DNA of 33,084 nucleotides from a bacterium (GCA_029976805.1 JAPOLY010000031.1:1-33084), one strand, 5' to 3'; numbered from the stretch's first letter, positions 1-10,745 are shown. Notes: generated by a model not told the origin, from the sequence alone. A program made the numbers and translations.

Positions 1-2290
1 CAAAAACGGGTACATCGAGGTCATTCACGGTCACCGTGAAGGAACCCACCCGTTCATTACCTGAAGGATCGATAGCCGTGTACACAACGGTCGTCACACC
101 CACACCAAAAGTGGAAGGAGGATCGAAGTTGCTGACAGGCTCCAATTCAAGATCGCAGTTATCGACCACGGTTGGCGGATCCCAAAGGACCGTAGCACCA
201 CAGGCACCCGGGTCAGTGTTAAGAACCATATCCGCAGGCAGACCCACCAGAGTCGGCGGAGTGTCATCAATAATGTTGACCGTGAAAGTCATCGTGGATG
301 ACAGTCCATTGGCATCGGTTGCCGTGTAGGTCACATTCCTGACGCCTGGCAACCCGACAAGAGGCTGCACAAAGTTCTGTGTGAGGATCACCCCACCGGT
401 GCAATCGGAAACCACTGGGTCGATCCAGTCGACAGTGGCATTACAAGCTGTTGCGGGGGCCGAAACTTCAATGTTGGGCAACTGCTCGATCGAGGGAGCA
501 GAGTTGTCGACAACACGAACGATGAATCCGTCAATATCGGTATTTCCACTGACATCTGTTGCGGTGAAGACCACAAGTGTCTCTCCGAGTGGGAATTCCG
601 AGCCATTCGGATGACTCGAAGTCACTGTCACATCAGAACAGATATCGGAGGCTGTTGGCTCATCCCAGGTGACAATAGCAGTGCAGGTCTGGGGATCCGC
701 ATCAAAATCCGGTATGAACGGAAGTTGGGCAAGAACAGGCGGGATGTTTTCACTCACCGTAACTGTGAAACTGGCGGTGGACTGGTTCCCGTGATCATCC
801 TCCGCTGTGAAGGTGATCGTATTGATACCCGGGAACAGCTCGGAACCCAAAGCCACATCCGAAGAAATGGTAGCGTTACTGCAAACGTCGGTCGCAGTCG
901 GCTCTACCCAATCAGCAATCGCAGCACAGACACCCGGGCTCAGAACGATGTTCTGATTTTCCGGGACCCCGGCAATCACCGGAGGAACCGTATCAAACTG
1001 AACGCCATTGAGTGCGTCGCAGGGATCCGGAATCTGGTTTCCATTACAGTCTGCGGCAAATCCGTTGTTGATCTCACAAACGTCGATCACACCGTTCGCA
1101 TTGCAATCCTGGCCGCCATTGGCGAAGTCGCAACTGTCCGGAATTCCATTGTCATTGCAGTCCGGAGTTCCGGCAGCCAGATCACAGGAATCGGGCAATC
1201 CGTTTCCATTACAATCTGCGTAGGTCAATCCGGAAATCAGACGCAGATCGGAGGCGGTACTCAGGAAAATCCCGGCATCACCAAAGGCCAACGGAGAATC
1301 ATCCAGTGCTCCGTGCAAGTTCATGCACGCCGCAGCAGCATCCATCGTGCGAAGTTCAACACCTGAATCCCATACACCCGCTTCCTGCGAGTAGAGTCTC
1401 AGACCACAGTCCGTGGTCACGACGGCCTTGTCAGCGGAGAGAACGCTGTACTGCCTGGTTCCTGCAGTGAAAGACAAATCACTCTGCAGGTCCCAACCGG
1501 CTCCAGCACGACGATAAATTTGTGCACCGGAAGCAGAGGGAACCAAAAGATCCAGATGGCCTCCTGAAGAAGTAAGGCTGAATCCGGAAACATGCGACAG
1601 AGTCAGGCTGGAGTCCGCTTCCCATTCCAAAGATGGGCTTCCGACTGGAACAAATAGCTGAATTGAACCCAGAGATCTGTCAGCAGCGGCGAGGTAGCCG
1701 TCCACCATTTCCAGCTCATCTCCCAGAGTTCCTCCGGGAGATCCTGCATTGGTAGAACTCGTGAACCAGGAAGCAGACTGCCCACTGTTAAAGAGTCGCG
1801 TGTAGAAAGTGATCGTATTGTTGTTCGGATCTCCCACAGCCAGTCGGTTTCCGGACAAGGCAACGCTGTGACCGAAACTCGTGGCGGGATCAGCAGGCCC
1901 GAAGGCAAACTCCTCGACCCAGCTGGTACCGTCATAACTGTGGATGCGGACCTCATTGCCCAGACCGATGGCAAGCAAGGTTCCATCCAGATCCAGCGAA
2001 TGAAGAGTCTGTAATCCCAGATCAAGAGTCTGGAAGGTGATCCAGCTTCCCTGATCTTCGAGTAACAGCTCGACCTCACTGCCCTGGCCACGAACCAGCC
2101 ATGAACCGGAGTTGTCCACATGGGTTGCCGATGCAGCCAACGCTTCAGAACCTGTTTCACAGTTCTGCGCCGTCAGCGGAGTGCCGGACAATCCCAGAGA
2201 AACGAATACAAACACGAATACAAGGCCGAGCCGTTTGAAGGCGGCGAGGCTTGATACGACAGATGATGTCGTTACAGAAAAGATCTTCAT
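1..2290 (-). CDS. Secreted HYR-repeat surface protein, 3' end outside window
   Basis: An open frame runs from ATG at 2290 off the left edge without a stop (763 codons seen). The start has a purine-rich GGGGGAGAG about 5 nt upstream. The protein begins with a signal peptide (residues 1-42, Val/Phe-rich core, cleavage near LTAQ). Residues about 45-350 resemble an FG-GAP/PQQ-type beta-propeller, with repeated 'LAVGDPNNNTI'-like blades. Residues about 355-428 hold four Cys/Asp-rich repeats of the DCNGNGLPDSCD type, likely calcium binding. After that come four HYR-like Ig domains of about 82 residues (pattern PP...P....G.C.A...W..P.A.D.C), with a fifth beginning at the edge. HYR domains are known from cell-adhesion and surface proteins, so I infer an exported adhesin or surface-layer protein. 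The C-terminus and any sorting signal lie outside the window. Confidence 0.85.
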   Translation of the reverse strand, partial: MKIFSVTTSSVVSSLAAFKRLGLVFVFVFVSLGLSGTPLTAQNCETGSEALAASATHVDNSGSWLVRGQGSEVELLLEDQGSWITFQTLDLGLQTLHSLDLDGTLLAIGLGNEVRIHSYDGTSWVEEFAFGPADPATSFGHSVALSGNRLAVGDPNNNTITFYTRLFNSGQSASWFTSSTNAGSPGGTLGDELEMVDGYLAAADRSLGSIQLFVPVGSPSLEWEADSSLTLSHVSGFSLTSSGGHLDLLVPSASGAQIYRRAGAGWDLQSDLSFTAGTRQYSVLSADKAVVTTDCGLRLYSQEAGVWDSGVELRTMDAAAACMNLHGALDDSPLAFGDAGIFLSTASDLRLISGLTYADCNGNGLPDSCDLAAGTPDCNDNGIPDSCDFANGGQDCNANGVIDVCEINNGFAADCNGNQIPDPCDALNGVQFDTVPPVIAGVPENQNIVLSPGVCAAIADWVEPTATDVCSNATISSDVALGSELFPGINTITFTAEDDHGNQSTASFTVTVSENIPPVLAQLPFIPDFDADPQTCTAIVTWDEPTASDICSDVTVTSSHPNGSEFPLGETLVVFTATDVSGNTDIDGFIVRVVDNSAPSIEQLPNIEVSAPATACNATVDWIDPVVSDCTGGVILTQNFVQPLVGLPGVRNVTYTATDANGLSSTMTFTVNIIDDTPPTLVGLPADMVLNTDPGACGATVLWDPPTVVDNCDLELEPVSNFDPPSTFGVGVTTVVYTAIDPSGNERVGSFTVTVNDLDVPVF

Positions 2291-2342
2291 TGGGTCTCTC
2301 CCCCATTAATTTGAAGAGTTTTATAGTTCTCCCGATCCACTA

Positions 2343-2371
2343 AATGTATTGACTTTGTTAGTTTTTGACAA
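2343..2371 (-). promoter_or_regulatory. Candidate sigma70 promoter of the HYR-repeat gene
   Basis: On the minus strand TTGTCA and TACATT are separated by 17 nt, about 50 nt upstream of the ATG at 2290. The -35 matches consensus at 5 of 6 positions and the -10 at 4 of 6. The -35 lies in one arm of a 7-bp inverted repeat (TTGACAA 2365-2371 / TTGTCAA 2386-2392). This is pattern matching only. Confidence 0.35.
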
Positions 2372-2521
2372 CGAGGGAAGAGCCTTTGTCAATATGGCGT
2401 GGATCGAACCCTTTGCGACAACGGTCGCATTTGGCAGATGAATTACCGTTCGTCTCGACCCATCCCGACAAAGGCGATACGCTCCCGGGTCAGGTTGTGA
2501 TGGATAGTCATGATTCGGGAT

Positions 2522-2595
2522 GTCCCCGTAGCTCAGCTGGATAGAGCATCGGATTCCTAATCCGAAGGTCGCAGGTTCGAATCCTGCCGGGGACG
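2522..2595 (+). tRNA. tRNA-Arg (anticodon CCT)
   Basis: A full cloverleaf can be drawn: 7-bp acceptor stem GTCCCCG/CGGGGAC (2522-2528 with 2588-2594), D arm GCTC...GAGC, anticodon stem TCGGA/TCCGA with loop TTCCTAA giving anticodon CCT at 2556-2558, 5-nt variable loop, and T arm GCAGG-TTCGAAT-CCTGC. All stems are perfectly paired. The discriminator is G2595 and CCA is not encoded (GCAT follows). The anticodon reads AGG. The gene stands alone between two divergently placed secreted-protein genes. Confidence 0.97.
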
Positions 2596-2870
2596 CATTT
2601 TTCATTCCTCTACACAGGAAACTTCACAACTCGGCAATTCCCCGTTTTCTTTGCCTTCCAGTTTTGTTCACACTTCTCCCCTGCAACTGTAAATCGGGCC
2701 CGGAAAAGGTGGTTTCTGTCGACGACTATGAGGTCAAAACCTGGGGCAGCATGAGAGAGGTTTTAAAAGAGGGAAAAATTACCGGCAGGGTCCCGATCGG
2801 GCCATGTCGACGCGATTCAGCTGAACAGTGCCGAATGCAGATCCCGCGCATTTCAGGACGTTGATCTCGA

Positions 2871-5312
2871 TCAGGGACAACCGCTGAAGGTCGAGCAGTC
2901 GAGTGCATCGCTGGTGGGATCTGCTCCACAGTTCTGGGGTCCCGGTGCAGGCAGATCACCAAAACCGGAGAAGAGCATTCCGAGCAGAGTCACCGGATCC
3001 GACACATCCAGGGTGCCATCATCGTTCGAATCACAGGCATCCTGACAGTTGGGAGGAGCCCCTCCGCCGAAAAGGGAGAGCAGAGAAGTGACCGCATCCG
3101 AGATATTGAGAGATCCGTCGCCATTGCAGTCTCCCCGGCGGAACAGCACTCCACCTGCCAGAAGGCGGAAATCCGCCGCCACCAGCAGATGATCGGACCC
3201 GCTGGAATCATCAAACTGCAGGCCATTCTGCACGAGTGAGCCATTCGACATCTCATCGGTCAGAAGCACGAAATGACGTCCCAGTTCCAGAACCGCATCC
3301 GAATAGATGATGTAATCCAGATAACCGGGGGAGTAACTGCCGTTGTCGTTGCGCCAGGTGTAGATCTGACGTCGGGCGACATGGCGCGATTTGGTATCGG
3401 TGAGATCAGATCCATCCGCATCCATGGGGTAGTCCCAGCCCCACTGGGTCTCATCGAGAATGTCACCGGTCAAAAGAGTCGTCCGCTGCCGGGATTCGCC
3501 GACAAAGTTCATGTCCCCCAGAATCAGCACCGCCGCCTCCGGGTGGGTCGAAAGCAGCCCTGCCAAACGCTGATCACGAATGAACGCGGCAATCTGATCA
3601 CATTCGTTCTGCCGGCCCGATTCATTGGCACAGCAAGGAAGATGGGCGTTGATCACCATCGTCGGTCCCCCCCACTCACTGGAGGTATCAATCCAGGCCG
3701 CACTGTTCCCCGACAGGGCCCAGGTCTGCAGAATCGGGAAGCGGCTGACAAAGATGCAGTCGGACTGACCGGCACTGAACCAATTCCCGCCGCCGCTGGG
3801 GCTCACCCATGAGCTCACATAAGTGGCGGTTTCAGCCGGTGTGTGATTGTAGATCTCCTGAAAACAGTAGATGTCCGCTGCCACCGCCGCCAACTGCCGA
3901 CCGATCCGATTCCCCTGACCTTGCCACGGGTTATCAGTGAGAACGTTGTAACTGACGACCCGCAGATCTGCTGCCTGCTCCCGGGTCAGGGGAATCTCGG
4001 CATCCGGAGGTAATTGGCCCAGAGCCAGCGGGTGAAAAAGGCCACCTGAATCGGGAAGACAATCTCCCCCGGGTCGGTCGTCACACAGCAGCACCCGAAC
4101 TTCCGATCCCAGTGAGATCAGTGGCGAGTTTCTGCGAAGACTGATTTCAAACTGGGTTCCCGAGACGGTCGGTGCAGCGACGAGACCCACATCCGCATGG
4201 CTGATCGGAAAGGTCGCTCCTCCGGATCTCACTGTCCCCTGCCTGGCCCCAAAGTCCCATTCCACTTCGGCACCGATCCCGGAGATGGCCAGCCCCGTGT
4301 TGGGATTGGCATCCGTATCGATGTAGAGAATCAGTGTGTCCCCTTCGTCGAGCTGCACTTCCGGCCCGGCAAAATCGAAACGAAGAAACAGGGACTCGTC
4401 ATCATCCGCCACGGAAAGGGATAGCAGATCGTGGCCGCCGGGAACCGCATCCCCGACCGAGTCCTGAAGCGGCGTCACCCCACTCCAGTCGCCATACTGT
4501 TCATCGATGGTCACCGCCACCTGGGTCGGGGGGCCATTCAGGGTGGTCACCGCACAGACTTCCGCACAGGAAACCGATTGCCCGGGAGGGGCCACTGCAC
4601 CCACAACAGAGATTTCCAGCAGGGTTCCCGGTGCAACTCCACTGAGGGTGTGAGTCGTCGTGCTTCCCGGTAATGACAAGACTGTTCCGTTGACCGTCAG
4701 TTCGATGGAGCCGTAGGTCTGGGGATTCTCCCAGGAGAGCACAGCCCCGTCCTGAGTGGGAGTGCAGGCAAAGTTTTGCACAGCCGGCAGAACCGAGACG
4801 GGCGCGTTGAAGAATCGCAGGCACCAGCTGTTGAGGACTCCATCACTGTTGGCCGGAAAATCATCCTGCACGTTCAGGGTCCACACCCCCTGGGAATTCT
4901 GACCGCCGAAAACACTCAGGGGCCCGTTCGATGGCTGCATGTAACAGCCGAAGTCATAGGTCACCGCTCCGTTGGCCACGCCATCATCGCTGAAGATGAC
5001 CCGCAGATCATCGAGATCCCCTCCCAGGCCATCATGAAGCCGGAGAGTCGTGCCCGTTGGTGAGTTCAGATCGACGAGCAGATCGGCAACAAAGCCGTGG
5101 CTGATGTCCACCCGAACGTGCAGGTCTTCGATGATCAGGCTGTCGTTGATCTGGATCGAATCGGAAATCGAAACGGGAGTGCCCGTCTCCCCGCCAAAGA
5201 TCGTCCCCGGAGAGGAACAGGTCTCATTTCCTGACTGGCCCAATGCAGGAATTACAGGAAACAAAATCAAAAGCAAAACTGGTATTGCTCGTCGCATATT
5301 GAACCTGTTCAT
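2871..5312 (-). CDS. Secreted EEP-superfamily nuclease/phosphatase with P-domain and dockerin-like C-terminus
   Basis: 813 aa. Signal peptide at residues 1-26. A proprotein-convertase P-domain-like region spans about 33-168, an Fn3-like domain about 173-245, a CBM9-like beta domain about 262-370, and an endonuclease/exonuclease/phosphatase domain about 449-716. The EEP catalytic set is visible in order: N in VVSYNVL, E in CFQEIYN, H in INAHLP, D and N in LGDMNFV, D in LDYII, and the SDH motif. The last 90 residues carry two Ca-loop segments (GDCNGDGSLNISDA and DSNDDGTLDVSDP) with LLxxLF helices, the dockerin-like module typical of planctomycete exported proteins. Function is inferred as extracellular DNase, phosphodiesterase or phosphatase; the substrate is not readable. 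ATG 5312 has AGGAGT only 2 nt upstream; Met6 (5297) is an alternative that leaves a standard signal peptide. Confidence 0.88.
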   Translation of the reverse strand: MNRFNMRRAIPVLLLILFPVIPALGQSGNETCSSPGTIFGGETGTPVSISDSIQINDSLIIEDLHVRVDISHGFVADLLVDLNSPTGTTLRLHDGLGGDLDDLRVIFSDDGVANGAVTYDFGCYMQPSNGPLSVFGGQNSQGVWTLNVQDDFPANSDGVLNSWCLRFFNAPVSVLPAVQNFACTPTQDGAVLSWENPQTYGSIELTVNGTVLSLPGSTTTHTLSGVAPGTLLEISVVGAVAPPGQSVSCAEVCAVTTLNGPPTQVAVTIDEQYGDWSGVTPLQDSVGDAVPGGHDLLSLSVADDDESLFLRFDFAGPEVQLDEGDTLILYIDTDANPNTGLAISGIGAEVEWDFGARQGTVRSGGATFPISHADVGLVAAPTVSGTQFEISLRRNSPLISLGSEVRVLLCDDRPGGDCLPDSGGLFHPLALGQLPPDAEIPLTREQAADLRVVSYNVLTDNPWQGQGNRIGRQLAAVAADIYCFQEIYNHTPAETATYVSSWVSPSGGGNWFSAGQSDCIFVSRFPILQTWALSGNSAAWIDTSSEWGGPTMVINAHLPCCANESGRQNECDQIAAFIRDQRLAGLLSTHPEAAVLILGDMNFVGESRQRTTLLTGDILDETQWGWDYPMDADGSDLTDTKSRHVARRQIYTWRNDNGSYSPGYLDYIIYSDAVLELGRHFVLLTDEMSNGSLVQNGLQFDDSSGSDHLLVAADFRLLAGGVLFRRGDCNGDGSLNISDAVTSLLSLFGGGAPPNCQDACDSNDDGTLDVSDPVTLLGMLFSGFGDLPAPGPQNCGADPTSDALDCSTFSGCP

Positions 5313-5371
5313 GACTCCTGAAATCTGAATTCAGAATAAAATAAAACTCTCATTTGAAGCGGCACTTTCCA

Positions 5372-5400
5372 ACGATACGGGCTGTGAGTTTTCTTGCCAA
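5372..5400 (-). promoter_or_regulatory. Candidate sigma70 promoter of the EEP-nuclease gene
   Basis: On the minus strand TTGGCA and TATCGT are 17 nt apart, 5/6 and 4/6 matches to consensus, ending about 60 nt before the ATG at 5312. The leader between them is AT-rich and contains a 12-bp palindrome, TCTGAATTCAGA, at 5324-5335. Not tested beyond pattern matching. Confidence 0.4.
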
Positions 5401-5409
5401 TCTCTGACC

Positions 5410-5868
5410 TCACTTCGTAGCCACTCCCGCACCCGATTCGAGTTTTTCCTTGAGACTGTCCAGCTCATTCTGAAGTGCCTCACAGCTGGATTTTTTCATG
5501 AGCCAGCCGAAGAGAAAAAAGAAGAGTTTAGCCACTCCCTTGGGATGGACTGTGGCGGTTTCTGTCACGCGGGTCACACCATTCCCCAGATCCTCAAAGA
5601 TGTAGAGTGCGGAGATCTCGAAACCCTGTCCCACCATGAAAACCTCACTCAAGCGGTTTTCCTCGTACCGGGTCACCTCTCCCGTCATCTCCATCTGCCG
5701 TCCCCTGTCCTGGGTCAGCAGTCTGAATCGGGACCCGACTTTTTCAGGGGTTTCCTCGAGAACCTCGTTCTCGACAACTGTAATACTCCAGTCACTCACA
5801 TTTTCATTGGTATAGCGGAACACCTCGGTCAATGGTCTGTTGATCTCAACGCTGACGGCGGATTCCAT
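5410..5868 (-). CDS. SRPBCC (START-like) ligand-binding protein
   Basis: 152 aa from ATG 5868, which is preceded by AGGAG at a 7-nt spacing. An in-frame ATG at 5889 would add seven residues (MSKRRWT) and has only a weaker AAGGG. The sequence has the pattern of the polyketide-cyclase/START-like SRPBCC family: an opening beta strand (VSVEINRPLTEVFRY), a WSITV segment, a G-SRFRLL strand, a repeated strand-turn region ending in GVTRVTET, and a long C-terminal helix. Residues about 117-125 (LFFFLFGWL) are strongly hydrophobic and could associate with membrane, and the end is a charged helix. Such proteins bind hydrophobic ligands; no catalytic residues can be assigned. It is divergent from katG and not obviously in an operon. 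Confidence 0.8.
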   Translation of the reverse strand: MESAVSVEINRPLTEVFRYTNENVSDWSITVVENEVLEETPEKVGSRFRLLTQDRGRQMEMTGEVTRYEENRLSEVFMVGQGFEISALYIFEDLGNGVTRVTETATVHPKGVAKLFFFLFGWLMKKSSCEALQNELDSLKEKLESGAGVATK

Positions 5869-5959
5869 CGTCCATCTCCTTTTGCTCATCCCGAACCCTT
5901 AAAGTGAGATATGGAGCGGGAAGTCCACTGGAAAATCGGTTGTTTGATTCAACCTTCTC

Positions 5960-5974
5960 GCTGTAGCATACAGC
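5960..5974. promoter_or_regulatory. 15-bp dyad in the SRPBCC/katG divergent region
   Basis: GCTGTA-GCA-TACAGC is a perfect 6-bp inverted repeat with a 3-nt centre, lying between the two divergent genes. It could be an operator for either one. No known regulator consensus is recognised. Confidence 0.3.
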
Positions 5975-6027
5975 AACTGTGTCGGGGGTGCTTTGTTCAA
6001 CTCGCGACACCGATTTTTGCGGACAAT

Positions 6028-6063
6028 GCGGCTTGGAAAACGCGGCTTGAACAGTGCGGCTTT
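6028..6063 (+). repeat. Three direct repeats at 14-nt period upstream of katG
   Basis: GCGGCTTG occurs at 6028-6035 and 6042-6049, and GCGGCTTT at 6056-6063, each start exactly 14 nt after the last. The array ends 60 nt upstream of the katG ATG. It could be a direct-repeat protein-binding site or part of the leader RNA; function is unknown. Confidence 0.5.
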
Positions 6064-6123
6064 CTGCGCAGATTCGCATCACCCTTGAAAATCAGCATTC
6101 TTCAGTGACTGACAGGAGATTCC

Positions 6124-8319
<2,196 letters not shown>

Positions 8320-8342
8320 GATCGTGATCGATCATAAAACGG

Positions 8343-8384
8343 AACAGGCCCGCACACCCTTCGGGAGTGCGGGCCTGTTTTTTT
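8343..8384 (+). terminator. Rho-independent terminator of katG
   Basis: A 13-bp perfect stem (AACAGGCCCGCAC 8343-8355 with 8367-8379) is capped by a further CCC/GGG pairing and a TTC loop, followed by seven T (8378-8384). It sits between the convergent katG and DUF1579-like genes. The minus-strand side has only GTTTTATG after the stem, so it may terminate weakly in the other direction too. Confidence 0.93.
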
Positions 8385-8397
8385 GAACTGCTGCAGA

Positions 8398-9477
8398 TTA
8401 CTTTCTGCGAAAATTGCGGCTCGGTTTGAAGAGAACCGGCTGCTCCTTCTTTCCCTCTTCAGTACGCAAATCGATCTCCGTGAAACCTGGCCCTCTGGCA
8501 GCAAAGTTGTAGATCAATACAGGTTGGTCTGCCTTGCCCTCTCCTGCGAAGGGATTACGAAAGGTCAGAGTCACACCATCAAAGTCGCCCTCGTAATATT
8601 CCGGGCTCGGACTTTTATCATGAACCACGAACATTTGAAAAGCCGCCCTGGTGCTGTCGAATCCGATCAGGGTGAGACTGGACACGCTCTTTTTCTTGAT
8701 ATCTGAAACGTTGAAAAGAGCCAGGAAACGACCATCACAGATAATTCTCCCCGCCCGGGGCAGAACTTCTTCCGACTCTGTTGTCATGTCTCCGGCAAAC
8801 TTGTGAAGAAGCTGATGCTCAGGGGAATAGTTCTCTGCGGGATCTTCGCGCTCGTCCGATGTATTGACCACTTTCGGAATCGGTTTCGCAGCCATCAGAT
8901 CCGCCCAAAGGTTGGCAACCCTGCCCTTCTTCGGTTCGGAACTCAGGGTAAGGAAGGGAGTTTTTGCCTCTCCCAGAAAGATCTCGCTCTCACTGCTCTG
9001 GTCATCCGCATCAAAACGGGTGACCTCAGTCACATACCCTGAGGGATCCTTCAGAATTCTTTCGCCCTTCTCTTCCTTCCCAGAACGGTAGGAAAAGGGT
9101 GTCCGCAACTCCTCCATCACGATGACGAAGTACTGTTTTAAATCGCTCCGGTATCCCCGGAGCTGGTATTCAGGAGTTTTCTTCCCTCGGGTCAGGGTCC
9201 GAGTGAGCAGGAACTGCTCACCCAAGATCATCTGTGAAGTTGATTCTCCCTGCAGAGAAATAAACTTGGGTCCTTTCTCTCCGGTCAGTGGATCAACGCG
9301 ACCGAACGTATAATCAAGTTTCCCTTTCCAGCGGAAGAGCCCCTGCTCCTGAGCCAGGCGTTCGTGTTCTTTGGAAACTTGAGATTTCTCTGCCGGTTCG
9401 TCTGGATTTGCCGGATGTTGCTGAGGGAGGAATCCCACCGACGTCAACCATCCGATCAACAGGAGCGATTTCACCAT
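8398..9477 (-). CDS. Exported protein with two DUF1579-like domains
   Basis: 359 aa. The start is well marked by AGGAGG five nt before ATG 9477. Residues 1-18 form a probable signal peptide ([18 protein letters not shown]). Residues about 35-185 and about 225-345 each show the layout of the DUF1579 lipocalin-like fold: a leading EH..L helix, a GRF/GEQFLL strand, a strand with '[16 protein letters not shown]' in the second copy, and a closing beta pair. The second copy fits the family better ([12 protein letters not shown]...GRFLALFN...IGFDS). This suggests internal duplication of a barrel domain. Biochemical function is unknown for the family. It is divergent from the TlpA gene, with a dyad and promoter in the 137-nt gap, so shared control is plausible. 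Confidence 0.78.
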   Translation of the reverse strand: MVKSLLLIGWLTSVGFLPQQHPANPDEPAEKSQVSKEHERLAQEQGLFRWKGKLDYTFGRVDPLTGEKGPKFISLQGESTSQMILGEQFLLTRTLTRGKKTPEYQLRGYRSDLKQYFVIVMEELRTPFSYRSGKEEKGERILKDPSGYVTEVTRFDADDQSSESEIFLGEAKTPFLTLSSEPKKGRVANLWADLMAAKPIPKVVNTSDEREDPAENYSPEHQLLHKFAGDMTTESEEVLPRAGRIICDGRFLALFNVSDIKKKSVSSLTLIGFDSTRAAFQMFVVHDKSPSPEYYEGDFDGVTLTFRNPFAGEGKADQPVLIYNFAARGPGFTEIDLRTEEGKKEQPVLFKPSRNFRRK

Positions 9478-9519
9478 TTACTCCTCCTTTTACTGTTCTG
9501 CTCACTGGGAATAGACCGC

Positions 9520-9538
9520 TCCCTGAAGTATTCAGGGA
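9520..9538. promoter_or_regulatory. 19-bp perfect dyad, candidate operator
   Basis: TCCCTGAA-GTA-TTCAGGGA has 8-bp perfect arms and a 3-nt centre, placing the half-site centres 11 bp apart (one helical turn), as for a dimeric helix-turn-helix protein. It lies between the divergent DUF1579-like and TlpA genes, just upstream of the TlpA promoter candidate. No T-run follows on either strand, which argues against a terminator. Confidence 0.5.
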
Positions 9539-9551
9539 TTTCACAGTGATA

Positions 9552-9581
9552 TCGACAAATGACTCTCAAAAATTCTATGAT
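9552..9581 (+). promoter_or_regulatory. Candidate sigma70 promoter of the TlpA gene
   Basis: TCGACA (5/6) and TATGAT (5/6) are separated by 18 nt, and the -10 ends 33 nt before ATG 9615. The fit is good for a short leader. Confidence 0.5.
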
Positions 9582-9614
9582 AGGGACACAAGAATCACTG
9601 TCAGCGGAGGACCT

Positions 9615-10718
9615 ATGAATACATTGCTCGTCACATTGATGATTTTAACTCTGTCGCCTCAGCCTTCTTCTGTCGGCCCTCTTGAGGAAATCACCAGACA
9701 TTACGACTCCCTGATTCAGGCTGAAGACAAAGGGGATCTCTCGGGAGTCATGCGTCACCGCCGAAACTTGCTCAAGGTCATTGGTGATCAAGACATCTCA
9801 ATTCTGATCCCCGGTGAAGAGCATGCTCTCTTGCGTCTCGGTTGCCAGAGAGTGGTCGGACAAGACCACCAGTTGAACCAGAGATTCTCCAAAGCGGTCG
9901 AGGTTCTCAAAACCATCATCGATGAAAATCTCGCAGGAGAAGAACCGCAAAGAAAGATCGCCACCCGGGCGATTCTTCCCCTGTCCCAGTCCTATTCCGA
10001 AATGGGTCAGATCGAAGATGCTCTCGCAGTCCTCGACAAAGGGATTCCCTATCTCAACCCGGGCAGTGTCGAGATTCGCGAAGCGTGGCTACTCAACGGA
10101 GATCTGAAAGCGGCCCTCGGAGAAGTGCTTCCCGCCAAGCGTGCCTGGAGTCGCCTCACCGACGACCTCAACAATCATGGCGACGAGGCTCGTGCTCGCA
10201 GAAACTCGGCGGTGCGATTGGCACTGCTCGGCAAGAAAGCTCCCAGTCTCGGCAGCACCACCTGGTTTGGTGGTAAAAAACAAAGCCTTCAATCGATGAA
10301 GGGAAAGGTGATCCTTCTCGATTTCTGGGCTACCTGGTGCGGGCCCTGCCGCATGCTGATGCCCGGACTGGACGAGATCCAGAAACACTGGGCCGACAAG
10401 GGATTGCAGATACTGGGTGTGACCAAGCCCTATGCACAGGGCTGGTTGCCAGAGAAAGACAACAAGCAGCGGGGCCAAACCGTGCGTGGAATGACGCGGG
10501 ACGCATTCCTGCAACACCTTCTCGAGTTCCGTCGGCGCTTCGGCGTCGAGTACCCCTACGTGGTCACGGGTAAACAGGGATTTGATTCCTACCGGGTCGG
10601 AGGCATTCCCATGGTGGTGCTCATCGACAAAAAGGGTGAGATCGCATGGGTGCGAGTCGGTGCCGGAGGTGAAGGACTGCTCGAGGCAACGATCCAGCGA
10701 CTTCTTGAGAAAGAGTGA
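9615..10718 (+). CDS. Helical-repeat protein with C-terminal TlpA-like thioredoxin domain
   Basis: 367 aa from ATG 9615, with GGAGG four nt upstream; the frame is open further 5' but has no comparable start there. Residues 1-16 form a short signal peptide ([16 protein letters not shown]). Residues about 22-205 are helical and TPR-like ([19 protein letters not shown] is a recognisable TPR-type segment). Residues about 206-365 are a TlpA/ResA-type thioredoxin fold with FWATWCGPC (active cysteines 242 and 245), an insert around 275-315, and the cis-proline loop GGIPMVV (P332). Such proteins reduce or oxidise disulfides outside the cytoplasm. The helical stalk may bind a client. No cognate cytochrome c maturation genes are nearby, so the partner is unknown. 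Confidence 0.87.
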   Translation: MNTLLVTLMILTLSPQPSSVGPLEEITRHYDSLIQAEDKGDLSGVMRHRRNLLKVIGDQDISILIPGEEHALLRLGCQRVVGQDHQLNQRFSKAVEVLKTIIDENLAGEEPQRKIATRAILPLSQSYSEMGQIEDALAVLDKGIPYLNPGSVEIREAWLLNGDLKAALGEVLPAKRAWSRLTDDLNNHGDEARARRNSAVRLALLGKKAPSLGSTTWFGGKKQSLQSMKGKVILLDFWATWCGPCRMLMPGLDEIQKHWADKGLQILGVTKPYAQGWLPEKDNKQRGQTVRGMTRDAFLQHLLEFRRRFGVEYPYVVTGKQGFDSYRVGGIPMVVLIDKKGEIAWVRVGAGGEGLLEATIQRLLEKE

Positions 10719-10735
10719 AGAGCGAACGGCTCTTC
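10717..10735. terminator. Hairpin between convergent genes, weak terminator candidate
   Basis: GAAGAGC-GAACG-GCTCTTC forms a perfect 7-bp stem with a 5-nt loop, overlapping the TlpA stop codon. It lies in the 27-nt gap to the convergent DoxX gene. No T-run follows on either strand, so it is at best a weak terminator or an mRNA-end stabiliser. Confidence 0.3.
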
Positions 10736-10745
10736 TACCGGATTA

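Noticed and set aside
2522-2595. tRNA-Arg as an integration site of a mobile element
   Set aside because: No integrase, no partial tRNA repeat and no composition break are seen in the window.
2321-2605. 94-aa minus-strand frame beginning MKNASPAGFEPATF
   Set aside because: It is the antisense of tRNA-Arg plus its flank. This PAGFEPATF-type translation is a known false gene made by tRNA sequences.
2664-2864. 66-aa plus-strand frame between the tRNA and the EEP-nuclease gene
   Set aside because: No good SD or family resemblance. The sequence overlaps a short GC-rich palindrome (CCCGATCGGG), and I see no gene in 2596-2870.
9288-9614. N-terminal extension of the TlpA frame
   Set aside because: It overlaps the divergent DUF1579-like gene and the promoter; ATG 9615 has a strong SD and signal peptide.
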